DNA of 57,625 bases from Dietzia cinnamea NBRC 102147 (GTDB lineage: Bacteria > Actinomycetota > Actinomycetes > Mycobacteriales > Mycobacteriaceae). Below are positions 25,421 through 34,151 of this stretch, in pieces. A program made the translations under genes and the position numbers. The stretch lies in assembly GCF_001571065.1 (NCBI RefSeq), contig NZ_BCSW01000019.1, positions 1 to 57,625 on the forward strand, given 5' to 3'. Below the pieces are notes generated by a model. That model was not told the origin of the DNA and did no database searches. It was given only the letters and a program-made list of their open reading frames with translations. Positions within the stretch are counted from its first letter, which is position 1; each line of letters opens with the position of its first letter.

Positions 25421-26820
25421 CCCGCCTTCGCGAGCAACCGCCGGCGGGCCGCCACCACGTCGCGGGACACCGCCTCGGCGTCCACGGTCACGACCCGATC
25501 CGCGTCCACCACCCGGCGGCCCTGGACCCACACCCCGGCCATCGGCGGCCGCGAGCCCAAGACGAGGGCGGCCACCGGGTCGTCGATCGCCGTGTGGGTC
25601 GGGGCGTCCACCCGCCACAGGGCGACGTCGGCCAGATAACCGGGCGCGAGCCTCCCGATCTCGCCGTCGCGACCGAGCGCCCGGGCCCCGCCGACGGTGG
25701 CCATCCGCAGCGCGGTGCGCACGTCCATCGCCCGCGGGCCGCCGACGCCGCGCGCCAGCAGGAGCGCGGTGTGCATCTCCTCCCACAGCACGCCCGATTC
25801 GTTGCTCGCCGACCCGTCGACACCCAACCCCACCGGGATCCCGGCCGCGAGCATCGCCGGCACCCGCGCGATCCCGGCGCCGACACGACAGTTGGAGACC
25901 GGACAGTGCGCGGCCGCCATCCCGCCGGCGGCCATCGCGGCGATCGCGGCATCGTCCAGGTGGATGGAGTGGGCGAACCACACGTCCGGGCCGACCCAAC
26001 CCACCGACTCCATGTACTCCATCGGTGTGCTGCCGAAGCGCTCGCGGCAGAACACCTCTTCGTCGTCGGTCTCGGCGAGGTGGGTGTGCAACCGCACTCC
26101 CCGCTCCCTGGCCAGTTCGGCGCTGATGCGCATCAGGTCGCTGGTCACCGAGAACGGCGAGCACGGTGCCACCGCGATGCGGCACATCGAGTCGGGCGCG
26201 GGGTCGTGGAACCGGTCGATCACATCGGCGGTGCCGGCGAGGATCGCGTCGGTGCTCTCCACCACCGAGTCCGGCGGCAGCCCGCCGTCGCGGCGCCCGA
26301 GATCCATCGAGCCGCGGGTGGGGTGGAACCGCAGGCCCACCGCGGCGGCCGCAGAGATCTCGGCGGCGAACACGTCCCCGGCGTCCGCCGGCACCACGTA
26401 GTGGTGGTCCGTGGTCGTGGTGCAGCCGCCCAGTGCCAGGTGCGCAAGCCCGCCGAGGGCCGCGGTGCGCACGTCGTCGGCGTCGATCCCCGCCCAGACC
26501 GGGTAGAGCGTGGTGAGCCACTCGAACAGCGTCGAGTCGACGGCCAGGCCACGCGTGAGCCACTGGTACAGGTGGTGATGGGTGTTGATGAGACCGGGCG
26601 TCGCCACGCAGCCGGTGCCGTCGACCCGCTCGGCGTCCGCGGGCACGAGCGCCGGATCGCACCGACCCCGGCCGACCGCGACGATCCGCCCACCATCGAG
26701 CAGGACGTGCCCGTCCGGGTACTCGGCCCCCGCGACACCGGGACCGTCCATCGTGACGACGGCACAGTTCTCGATGAGCACGGGGCGGATGGCCGCGGGC
26801 ATGGTGGGGGACGCGGTCAT
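25417..26820 (-). CDS. 8-Oxoguanine deaminase-like amidohydrolase
   Basis: 467 residues with a complete amidohydrolase site: NTHHHLYQWLTRG near 79-91, RLHTHLAETDDEE, FAHSIHLDD, GLGVDGSASNES. The segment around DSTLFEWLTTLYPVWAGID is typical of 8-oxoguanine deaminases. Product would be urate from 8-oxoguanine, which fits a purine operon. Overlaps its neighbours at both ends (ATGA type). It is the intact counterpart of the altered protein at 20404. Confidence 0.82.
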   Translation of the reverse strand: MTASPTMPAAIRPVLIENCAVVTMDGPGVAGAEYPDGHVLLDGGRIVAVGRGRCDPALVPADAERVDGTGCVATPGLINTHHHLYQWLTRGLAVDSTLFEWLTTLYPVWAGIDADDVRTAALGGLAHLALGGCTTTTDHHYVVPADAGDVFAAEISAAAAVGLRFHPTRGSMDLGRRDGGLPPDSVVESTDAILAGTADVIDRFHDPAPDSMCRIAVAPCSPFSVTSDLMRISAELARERGVRLHTHLAETDDEEVFCRERFGSTPMEYMESVGWVGPDVWFAHSIHLDDAAIAAMAAGGMAAAHCPVSNCRVGAGIARVPAMLAAGIPVGLGVDGSASNESGVLWEEMHTALLLARGVGGPRAMDVRTALRMATVGGARALGRDGEIGRLAPGYLADVALWRVDAPTHTAIDDPVAALVLGSRPPMAGVWVQGRRVVDADRVVTVDAEAVSRDVVAARRRLLAKAG

Positions 26821-28247
26821 GAGGGGACTCCGATCAGGGGGGTGACGGTCGAGGTGGTGGAGGCGGAACGGTCGAAGGCGGGGATGAAGCCTCGGGTGCG
26901 AGCCGACCGGACCATGCGCTCAGTGAGCTGGGCGTCGGCCTCGTCGGCGAGCGGGTGCAGGCTGCGCGCGCCCTCCGCCACCAGACGCCCACCCACGTAG
27001 ACGTGGGTGAGATTGCGCAGCGAACAGGCCAGGACGTACGTGGCGACGGGGTCCCAGATCGGTCCGGTGGCTGGGGACGTGGGGTCGACGACGACGAGGT
27101 CCGCGTGCTTTCCCACCTCCACGCTGCCCACCCGGTCGGACAGGCCGAGGGCTTCCGCGGCCCCCAGGGTGTGCATGTGCAGGACCTCGCGGGCGGCCAG
27201 CACCGCGGCGTCGCAGTGGACGGCGCGCTGGGTGTACAGGCCGATCCGCATGTTCTGGAACGGGTCGGACACGTCGGTGCAGGACTGATCGTCCAGGCCC
27301 ATCCCCACGCGGATGCCCGCGTCCCGGTACCGGGTGATGTCGGCGATGCCCGAGCCCAGCCGGCCGTTGGAGGTGGCCTGCCAGATCACGGCGGAGTCGG
27401 TCTCCGCGACCCGGCGGACCATGTGGTCGGTGGGGTGGACGAAGTGGCCGAACGCGAAGTCGGGGCCCAGGACCCCGGCGCGGTCGTACCAGTCGAACTT
27501 GGCCCGCTGCACCTCGAGTTGCTCGGCGGTCTCGACGAAGTGCGCCTGGTTGCCCACGCCGTGGGTGGCCATGGCGTGGAGTTCGCGCTCAGCGGTGACC
27601 GGCGACGACGACCACTGCACCGACCCGAACACCGACCCGCCCAGGTCCAGCTCACGGGGGACGGTGCGCAGCCGGTGCTCGGTGACGTGGGCGAACGCGT
27701 CGAAGCACTCGGCCTCGGGCAACTGCTCGTCGTCGAGGCGGGTGGAGGTGACGCAGCGGAGTCCGGAGTCGGCCTGGGCGTCGATCTGGCGGGTGACGAA
27801 GTCGACGTCGTGGACCCGCTCGGCGACCAGGGTCGAGGAGGCGTGGTCGAACACCGCCACGACCCGGCTCTGGGTGAAGTTGTAGGCGCTGGTCACACCG
27901 TTGCGCAGGAAGTCCAGGCAGCCGGCGAGGGTGAACCAGTACAGGTCCTCGGCCTCCGCCCCGACCATCATCTCGCCCAGCGTCGACACCCAGCCGTAGA
28001 GCGTGTCGTCGGGGGCGGTGCCGCGCATCCCGGCGGTGAACAGGTGGCTGTGCGCGGAGACGAACCCGGGGGCGAGGATGGCGCCGCCGAGGTCGTGGAC
28101 TTCGCCCGGCAGGCCGAGCGGCGGGTCGCCGGGCCCGAGTCCGGCGATGATGCCGGCCTCGTCCACGTGGACCCAGCCGTGGAACCAGGCGGGCGCGGCC
28201 GGGTCCGCGGACACGGGCAGGACCAGCGCGTCGGTGAAGGTGATCAT
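26817..28247 (-). CDS. Amidohydrolase family protein (deaminase/hydrolase)
   Basis: 476 residues from the ATG at 28247. Metal motifs: SAHSHLFTAG near 67, QAHFVET, FGHFVHPTDH and MGLDDQSCTDV. The Asp of the last motif is embedded in L-D-D. Diverged from the two 8-oxoguanine-type proteins. The N-terminus has the composite beta-domain usual in the superfamily. Likely acts on a cyclic amide or amidine. Substrate not assignable from motifs. 23 bases downstream of the PNPOx-like gene. Confidence 0.8.
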   Translation of the reverse strand: MITFTDALVLPVSADPAAPAWFHGWVHVDEAGIIAGLGPGDPPLGLPGEVHDLGGAILAPGFVSAHSHLFTAGMRGTAPDDTLYGWVSTLGEMMVGAEAEDLYWFTLAGCLDFLRNGVTSAYNFTQSRVVAVFDHASSTLVAERVHDVDFVTRQIDAQADSGLRCVTSTRLDDEQLPEAECFDAFAHVTEHRLRTVPRELDLGGSVFGSVQWSSSPVTAERELHAMATHGVGNQAHFVETAEQLEVQRAKFDWYDRAGVLGPDFAFGHFVHPTDHMVRRVAETDSAVIWQATSNGRLGSGIADITRYRDAGIRVGMGLDDQSCTDVSDPFQNMRIGLYTQRAVHCDAAVLAAREVLHMHTLGAAEALGLSDRVGSVEVGKHADLVVVDPTSPATGPIWDPVATYVLACSLRNLTHVYVGGRLVAEGARSLHPLADEADAQLTERMVRSARTRGFIPAFDRSASTTSTVTPLIGVPS

Positions 28248-28270
28248 GGGTTCTCTCGTTCTCTCGTGTG

Positions 28271-28876
28271 TCAGCCCGGAAGTTCCTCGGCCCGCCACCG
28301 CTGCCCGTCCGTCACGAATCGGCGGCGGTGGGACGGCTCGTCGCGTCCGGCGGCCCAGAAGGTCACGGACCCGGGCCGCAGTCGCATGCCCAGCCACGTA
28401 TCGGGCGGCTGCGCCGGCGACGGGCCGAACCGGTCCACCGCGGCGGCCCAGACCCGGCGTCTTCCCGGCGGGGCGAGTTCCGCCGTCGCGAGGTCGTTGG
28501 TCCAGGCCAGGAGCTTGAGGTACTCGCTGCGGGAGTGGTAGCTCGCCAGGTGCTCTTCTCGATCGGTCTGCTCGGCCACCCCGGTGACCGTGAGTTGCCG
28601 CGTCCGGTCGGCGGACACCACGACCAGCGTCGCGCGCGGGTCGGCGGCCAGGTCCAGGGCCTTCCTGGACCGCGAATCGGTGTGGAACGTGGGCCCGTCG
28701 GTGGTGGCCCCGGAGACCAGCAGGTGCCGGCAGTGCGGGGTGCCGTCCGATCCGACGGTGGCCAGGACCCCCAGCGGCGGATCCGCCGGGTCGACCGCCA
28801 ACCACGCGACCATCGCCTCCAGTGGATCGTCGGTGGGGCCGGGCATGGTGACCACGGGCATCTCGACGGCGGTCAC
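28271..28876 (-). CDS. Pyridoxamine 5'-phosphate oxidase-like flavoprotein
   Basis: 201 residues, split-barrel FMN-binding fold: PLGVLATVGSDGTPHCRHLLVSG near 36-58, FHTDSRSRKALDLAADPRATLVV, C-terminal region RLRPGSVTFWAAGRDEPSHRRRF as in PdxH. The GTG overlaps the creatininase stop (GTGA). In this setting it is more likely a specialised oxidoreductase of ring catabolism than the housekeeping vitamin B6 enzyme, but the C-terminal PdxH-like segment keeps that possibility open. Confidence 0.75.
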   Translation of the reverse strand: MTAVEMPVVTMPGPTDDPLEAMVAWLAVDPADPPLGVLATVGSDGTPHCRHLLVSGATTDGPTFHTDSRSRKALDLAADPRATLVVVSADRTRQLTVTGVAEQTDREEHLASYHSRSEYLKLLAWTNDLATAELAPPGRRRVWAAAVDRFGPSPAQPPDTWLGMRLRPGSVTFWAAGRDEPSHRRRFVTDGQRWRAEELPG

Positions 28877-29694
28877 AGTCCAACTCCCGTCTCGGTGGCC
28901 GCGGCGGTGACGGTGGCCGCGGCGGGCACCCCGCGCGCCGGGTCGAACTCCTCGATCTCCGCGAGCGCGGCGGCCACGGTCTCCACGTGATCGGCCACCA
29001 ACCGCCGGCCGGTCTCGGCGTCGGCCCCGGTGGGGTCGCCGATCACCCCGGTGTCGGACAGGTCGTCGGCCAACCAGCCGAGCCGCACGGGGCCGGTGAA
29101 CCCGATGTGCCGGCACTCCGCGATCCCCGCGGGGACCCTCGCCTCGGCCACCGACATGTCGACGAGTTCGGGTTGCAGATGCAGCATCATCGACGTCTCC
29201 GCCCACCCGGCGTGGATGCCCATCCCCAGCTCGGTGGGGCCCGGGACCGCACGCCCGGCGTAGAGGAACGTGCGCAGCCCGAAGCGGCGGCGCAGTTCGC
29301 GCAGCGCCACCTCGAGCAGCGCGGAGTTGCCGCCGTGGCAGTTGACGAACAGCACCCGGGTGAACCCGCTGGCCCGCAGTGCCGAGCCGAGCTCGACCAC
29401 CTCGCGCATCAGCGTCTCCCCGGAGATCCACAGCGCCCCGGCGAGGTTGGCGTGTTCGTCGCTCTTCGTGTATCCCAGCGCGGGCATGAGCCACGCGTCG
29501 ACGCCCGCCTCCGCCGCGGCGGCCACCGCGTGGGCGGCCACGTGCTCGGCGACCAGGAGGTCGGTTGCCAGTGGCAGGTGCGGACCGTGGGGTTCGATCG
29601 CCCCGGCCGGGATGACGGCGACGGGGTCACCGGTTCCGACCCGGCCCGCCTCGACGGTCGTGAGTTCGGCGTAGCGCCGCTGCGGGCCGATCAC
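28873..29694 (-). CDS. Creatininase-family amidohydrolase
   Basis: About 273 residues from the GTG at 29694, chosen because it makes the GTGA overlap seen throughout this operon. An in-frame GTG at 29703 is possible. Motifs: IPAGAIEPHGPHLPLATD with metal Glu/His/Asp, NCHGGN, and HAGWAETSMML. The family cleaves cyclic amides: creatinine, and in cofactor pathways FAPy-type compounds (ArfB, MftE). Neighbouring flavin oxidase and deaminases suggest opening of a nitrogen ring. Confidence 0.85.
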   Translation of the reverse strand: MIGPQRRYAELTTVEAGRVGTGDPVAVIPAGAIEPHGPHLPLATDLLVAEHVAAHAVAAAAEAGVDAWLMPALGYTKSDEHANLAGALWISGETLMREVVELGSALRASGFTRVLFVNCHGGNSALLEVALRELRRRFGLRTFLYAGRAVPGPTELGMGIHAGWAETSMMLHLQPELVDMSVAEARVPAGIAECRHIGFTGPVRLGWLADDLSDTGVIGDPTGADAETGRRLVADHVETVAAALAEIEEFDPARGVPAAATVTAAATETGVGL

Positions 29695-31034
29695 GCCTCC
29701 CACCGCCCGGGGTTGAGCAGGCCGAACGGGTCGGTGCGGGCAGCCAGCGCGCGGACGGCCTCGGTGCCGTGGTCCACGCGGTACTGGTGCGGTGAGTGCA
29801 CGCGCACCCCCAGCTCCTCCAGCACCGGCACACCCGCGTACGCGGCCTCCGGCGAGGTGTAGTGACCGTTGAGCATCCCGAACATCCGCCCGTGTCCCGC
29901 CTCCAGGTGCAGGGTCCCGCCCGGGTAGACGGCCTCCACCTCGTCGAGGCGTTCCACCAGGGCGTCACCCTGGCACTCCATGTGGAACCAGGTGTCCGGC
30001 TCGGCCTTCTGCAGCCAGTGGGTGGGGTGGTTGTAGGACAGGGTCGAGACCTTGATCGTCTCGTTGACGCCCGTGCGGACCGCCTCGACCACTCCCCCCG
30101 CACCGTCGATGATCGCCCGCACCTCGTCGACCGCGGCGGCGTCGACGATCGCCCGCAGGCTCGCCCGGCCGGCGGGGATGGCCTCGTCGGCGGGCAGGCA
30201 CGAGGAGACGTGGGCGCCGTCCGCCGAGCACAGGCGCGGAGCCGGCTCGACCAGATGGACCCGCCGCGCCGCGGCGAACGCGTCGTGGTGGTCGTCGAAA
30301 CTGGCGTACACGCACCGCCAGTCCTGCAGCGGCTCGATCCGCACGGTGGCGCGCACGATGATCCCGGCCACCCCGTAGGTGTGGACGAACGGCTGGGCGT
30401 CGGCGCCCTCCAGGTGCACGATCTCGGCGTCCTCGTGGGCGAAGACCACGTCGAGCGCCTCGACGAACCCCTCGTGGTTCCGACCGTGCACGATCGTGCC
30501 GGTGCCCGCCGACCCGCCGGCAAGGAACCCGCCGAGCGTCGACTGGACCGTCGACGGGTACATCCACAGCTGGCTGTCATGGTGGGAGGCCAGCCGCTTC
30601 TCGAGGCTCAGCATGCGGACCCCGGCCTCGGCGGTGACCACACCCGCCTCCGCGTCCACGTGGTCGACGCCTCGCAGCGCGGTCAGATCCAGGACCAGCC
30701 CGCCGTGCAGCGGGATCACCTGCCCGTAGTTGCCAGTGCCCTTACCGCGGGAGGTGATGGGCACCCGACGCCGCACCGCCGCGCGGACCACCGCCGGGAC
30801 CTGCTCCACGCTGGTCGGTCGGCAGACGACCTCGGGTCGGCCGAGGGGCCACTGCTCCCGGAGGATCGGGCTGAGATAGGACCCGTCCCTGGAGGCCTTC
30901 TCCAGGGCACGGTCGTCGGTGTGGACGGCGCCCGGGCCGACCAGCTCGAGCAGGTCGTCGACCAGCCCGGCGACGTCGGCGCGGGGCTCGGCTGAGTTGG
31001 CGCAGGGCGCGGCGGGTGCGGATACGCGGGCCAT
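29691..31034 (-). CDS. FAD-binding (PCMH/VAO-type) oxidase
   Basis: 447 residues. The PCMH FAD-binding domain occupies roughly residues 60-240 (RPTSVEQVPAVVRAA, SRGKGTGNYGQVIPLHGGLVLDL, STLGGFLAGGSAGTG). The C-terminus RTDPFGLLNPGRW is typical of this family (lactate, glycolate, cresol-type oxidases). No signal peptide. Five bases after the binding-protein gene. Could oxidise an alcohol, amine or ring carbon. One of the unassigned oxidases that could stand in for missing steps here. Confidence 0.8.
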   Translation of the reverse strand: MARVSAPAAPCANSAEPRADVAGLVDDLLELVGPGAVHTDDRALEKASRDGSYLSPILREQWPLGRPEVVCRPTSVEQVPAVVRAAVRRRVPITSRGKGTGNYGQVIPLHGGLVLDLTALRGVDHVDAEAGVVTAEAGVRMLSLEKRLASHHDSQLWMYPSTVQSTLGGFLAGGSAGTGTIVHGRNHEGFVEALDVVFAHEDAEIVHLEGADAQPFVHTYGVAGIIVRATVRIEPLQDWRCVYASFDDHHDAFAAARRVHLVEPAPRLCSADGAHVSSCLPADEAIPAGRASLRAIVDAAAVDEVRAIIDGAGGVVEAVRTGVNETIKVSTLSYNHPTHWLQKAEPDTWFHMECQGDALVERLDEVEAVYPGGTLHLEAGHGRMFGMLNGHYTSPEAAYAGVPVLEELGVRVHSPHQYRVDHGTEAVRALAARTDPFGLLNPGRWEA

Positions 31035-31039
31035 GGCGA

Positions 31040-32230
31040 TCAGTACCCCAACGAGATCGACGGGTCGATGAACTCGTTGGTCATGACCGCATCCGGCGTC
31101 ATGGGTTCGGCGATCTCGATTCCGGCCGAGGCGAAGATCGGTCGGTTGAGCTCGATGAGCCGCTCCCAGCGCGCGGGGTCGAAGTCGCCGACCGTGCCGT
31201 TGTGACCGTCGCCCACCAGCCCAAGCTCGCGCATCGTCTCGAGGCCGTAGTCGGCCTGGGCCTGGGAGTAGACCCAGCCGGTGGCGTACTGGTCCACCAG
31301 GTCCAGCATCAGCTCATTGGTCGGCTGCGGGTCGGCGAGGTAGTCGACCAGCCCCTGCTGCAGAACCGGGACCAGCTTCTCCAGACACGCGGACTGCTCC
31401 TCGAGCTCGCCGGTGCGCACACTCACCGCCGACTTGTAGCTCGGGTATCCGGCGTCGTGGACGAGCTGATAGGCGATCGGCTTGTTCCACTCGGGCAGGT
31501 CGTTCTCGTAGACGTACAGCTCGCTCGAAGCGAAGCCCTGCTGCGCGGCCTCGCCGCCCGCGGCGACGAAGCTGGAGGTGGATCCGTCGTAGCTGCCGTC
31601 GATCTGGGCCTCGTCGAGGATCCCGGCGCCGGTCAGGTAGCGCCAGTAGGTGTCCGCCTCGAAGGTCAGCACCCGGGCGCCGGTCTCCTTGAGGTCGGCG
31701 ATCTCCCGGACCTCCGGGTAGGTCTCCGGATCCCACATGATCATCATCGGGTTGATCTCGAGCGGGGCGAATACCGCCGTCACCGGGTTGGTCGCCGACA
31801 CCTGGATCGCCTGGTCGGCGTCCACGAACCCGAGGGTGATGTCCGGGTCGGTGTACATCTGGGCCGAGACCGCCTGGAACCCGATGGCCGGCCCGCCGAC
31901 CCGGATCTCCAGGTCGACCCCGGTGTACTCGTCGGAGACGAACAGCGGGCCGGTGACCTTCTTGGCCCCCGCGTCGACCTTGGGATCGGGTCCCAGCAGG
32001 TCGTAGATGTGGCCGTGCTCGGCCTCGGGGTTCCAGTCGGTCTGGATGACCACGGTGGCCGGGCAGGCGTCGCTCAGGTCGACGGCGCCGATCGCCCCCG
32101 TGTAGCCGGAGCCGGTGGAGCTCTCGGAGTCGCCACAGGCGCTGAGCGCGGTGAGCGCCAGGGCGCCGACGACGGCTCCGGTGGTCAGTCGCCGGCCGGC
32201 GTCGTGGCCGCGGGTGGGGCGGAAGTTCAT
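31040..32230 (-). CDS. ABC transporter substrate-binding lipoprotein, NMT1/THI5-like (paralog 1)
   Basis: 396 residues, lipobox L-S-A-C with Cys32. The mature protein starts IGAVDLSDACPATVVIQTDWNPEAEHG, typical of NitT/TauT-type binding proteins that carry pyrimidine-like, thiamine-precursor or riboflavin ligands. A close paralog of identical length lies one gene upstream (32841). The permease and ATPase are at 34152 and 35096. Two receptors for one transporter may widen the substrate range. Confidence 0.85.
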   Translation of the reverse strand: MNFRPTRGHDAGRRLTTGAVVGALALTALSACGDSESSTGSGYTGAIGAVDLSDACPATVVIQTDWNPEAEHGHIYDLLGPDPKVDAGAKKVTGPLFVSDEYTGVDLEIRVGGPAIGFQAVSAQMYTDPDITLGFVDADQAIQVSATNPVTAVFAPLEINPMMIMWDPETYPEVREIADLKETGARVLTFEADTYWRYLTGAGILDEAQIDGSYDGSTSSFVAAGGEAAQQGFASSELYVYENDLPEWNKPIAYQLVHDAGYPSYKSAVSVRTGELEEQSACLEKLVPVLQQGLVDYLADPQPTNELMLDLVDQYATGWVYSQAQADYGLETMRELGLVGDGHNGTVGDFDPARWERLIELNRPIFASAGIEIAEPMTPDAVMTNEFIDPSISLGY

Positions 32231-32322
32231 GGGTGGGCCTTTCTCTCAGGCGGGTCTGTAAAGCGGGTGTGCGCAGCTCGAACGTGCTGCGGAACGGGTG
32301 GGAAGTGGACCGGCGGGCCGGT

Positions 32323-32844
32323 TCAGGCGTCCAGCCAGAAGCCGTCGTGGACCTCGCGAGCCCCGGGGACGTCGACGGGGCCGATCACCTCGATGCGTCT
32401 GCGGCCGCGGGCGAACACTTCGCGGCACGGCATGGCCATGGTGAGGTTCTGGGGGTCGTCCCCGGTGAGGACGGCGAGCTCGCTCTCGGACAGGGCGTAG
32501 ACCACCCGGCCCAACCCCGCCCAGTACGTGGCCCCGGCGCACATCACACACGGTTCCGCGCTGGTGACCAGCGTCATCCCCTCCAGTTCGTCGGGTTCGT
32601 GCCGCAAGCCCACGTCGCGGACGACATTCGTCTCCGCGTGCCCGATCAGGTCGTGCTCGCAGCCGACGGTGTTGGTGGCGGTGGCCACGACCTCGCCATC
32701 GGCGTCGACCACGACCGCGCCGAACGGGTGGTTGCCCTCCGCGCGGGAGCGGCGGGCGACCTCCACCACCGTGAGCAGGTGCGGCATCCACGTCTCCGCG
32801 TCCGACGTCGCCTGACGCCTGGCGTCCGCGGTCGCCGGCATCAC
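32323..32844 (-). CDS. Nucleobase/nucleoside deaminase (CDA/GuaD-like)
   Basis: About 173 residues, cytidine-deaminase superfamily. Zinc and catalytic motif H-A-E-T-N near residue 70 and PCVMC (SAEPCVMCAGATYW). NHPFGAVVVD is the typical start of the guanine deaminase/TadA branch. GTG at 32844 (GTGA overlap with the upstream receptor) or ATG at 32841 (TGATG) are equally possible. Guanine or cytosine is the likely substrate. It lies between two paralogous receptors. Confidence 0.85.
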   Translation of the reverse strand: MMPATADARRQATSDAETWMPHLLTVVEVARRSRAEGNHPFGAVVVDADGEVVATATNTVGCEHDLIGHAETNVVRDVGLRHEPDELEGMTLVTSAEPCVMCAGATYWAGLGRVVYALSESELAVLTGDDPQNLTMAMPCREVFARGRRRIEVIGPVDVPGAREVHDGFWLDA

Positions 32845-34031
32845 TTGAGTCCGATCGACGGGTCGATGAACCGGTTGGTGAGAACGGTCTCCGGCGAGAC
32901 GTCAGCGGCGAGCTCCACGCCCAGCTGACCGTAGGCGTCCTTGAGGATCTCGACCATCTCGGCAGCGCGGGCATCCTCGAAGTTGCCGATCGTCTCGTCC
33001 GGTCCGTTGCCCACGAGGTCCAGCTCCAGCATCGTCTTGTGTGAGTGCTCGGCCAGCTCGGGGCTGTACACCCAGCCGGTGCTGTACTGCTCCACGATGT
33101 CGACGATCAGCTCGTTGGTGGCGGCCGGATCCTCGACGTAGTCGATGGTCGCCTGTTGCATCACCGGGACGAGCTTCTCCAGGCAGGGGGCGAGCTCCTC
33201 GAGTTCGGCCGACCGGACCGAGACCATCGACTTGTAGATCGGATACCCGATGTCGTGCAGCAACTGGTACTTCACCGGCTTGCCCCAGTCGGGGACCTCG
33301 TTCTCGTAGATGAACGGTTCGGCGCTGGCGAAGCCCTGCTGGGCGACCTTGCCCGCCCCGGCCACGAAGTTGGACGGGGAACCGTCGTAGCTGCCGTCAG
33401 CCTGCGACGGATCGAGGATGCCCGTGCCCGTGAGGTAGTTCATGTAGACGTTGCCCTCGAAGTACAGGACCCGTGCCTGCTCCTTCTTGAGATCCGCGAT
33501 CGTCTCGACCTCGGGATACGTCTCCGGGTCCCACATGATCATCTGCGGGTTGATGTCGAGTGGGGCGAACACCCCGATCGTCGGGTTGTTCAGCGACGTC
33601 TGGACGGTCTGGTCCGAGTCGACGTAACCGAGCGTGATGTCCGGGTCCTGGTACATCTGACCGGTGACCTGCTGGAACCCGATCGCCGGACCACCGGCCC
33701 GGATCTCCACGTCCACGCCGGTGTACTCGCCCGAGGTGAACAGCGGGCCCGAGATGGATTTGGAGCCGGCGTCGACGGTGGGCTCTGGGCCGAGCAGCTC
33801 GTAGAGGTGGCCGTGCTCGGCCTCCGGGTTCCAGTCGGTCTGGATGACGATCTCCGCCGGGCAGACGTCGCTGAGGTCGACGGCGCCGATCTCCCCGCTG
33901 TAGCCGGAGGCCTGGGCCGAGTCGGAATCCCCGCCGCACGCGGTGAGGGTGACGGCGCCGAGGGCGCAGAGCGCGACCACGGAGACTGCAGAACGAGGGA
34001 CGGCGGTGCGTGGGGTGACGGAGCGTCGCAT
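32841..34031 (-). CDS. ABC transporter substrate-binding lipoprotein, NMT1/THI5-like (paralog 2)
   Basis: 396 residues, lipobox L-T-A-C with Cys32. Strongly similar along its whole length to the protein at 31040 (shared blocks such as GSYDGS, AQQGFAS, YQL-HD-GYP-YKS, TGWVYS). First gene of the long minus-strand operon. Its own promoter carries a GlnR-like box and a palindromic operator (34071-34125), although the permease gene ends only 120 bases upstream. Confidence 0.85.
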   Translation of the reverse strand: MRRSVTPRTAVPRSAVSVVALCALGAVTLTACGGDSDSAQASGYSGEIGAVDLSDVCPAEIVIQTDWNPEAEHGHLYELLGPEPTVDAGSKSISGPLFTSGEYTGVDVEIRAGGPAIGFQQVTGQMYQDPDITLGYVDSDQTVQTSLNNPTIGVFAPLDINPQMIMWDPETYPEVETIADLKKEQARVLYFEGNVYMNYLTGTGILDPSQADGSYDGSPSNFVAGAGKVAQQGFASAEPFIYENEVPDWGKPVKYQLLHDIGYPIYKSMVSVRSAELEELAPCLEKLVPVMQQATIDYVEDPAATNELIVDIVEQYSTGWVYSPELAEHSHKTMLELDLVGNGPDETIGNFEDARAAEMVEILKDAYGQLGVELAADVSPETVLTNRFIDPSIGLK

Positions 34032-34070
34032 TGCTTCTCCTGGCGATTGGTGGGTCTGAGTGAAGGGCCG

Positions 34071-34125
34071 GTATTGACGTGATCAATACTCGAAGTGAAC
34101 CGCGCCCGTGTTTCGGCGGTGTTGC
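34071..34125 (-). promoter_or_regulatory. GlnR-like box, -10 and GTATTGA palindrome before the 34031 operon
   Basis: Minus strand: GCAAC-accgcc-GAAAC (34110-34125), ten bases, TTCACT (34094-34099), then the perfect palindrome GTATTGA-N5-TCAATAC (34071-34089) across the expected transcription start. An almost identical layout occurs at 37353-37408, marking both as targets of one local regulator. Confidence 0.7.
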
Positions 34126-34151
34126 GGCTGGTGGCGAGTGTCGTTACGGAC

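Noticed and set aside
22167-26126. Very long open frame on the plus strand opposite the XDH and amidohydrolase genes
   Set aside because: Composition is Arg/Gly/His-rich antisense translation of high-GC codons. The minus strand has clear enzymes with family motifs over the same bases.
26817-28883. 688-codon version of the amidohydrolase
   Set aside because: The first 210 codons read the PNPOx-like gene in another frame. ATG 28247 gives a normal N-terminus.
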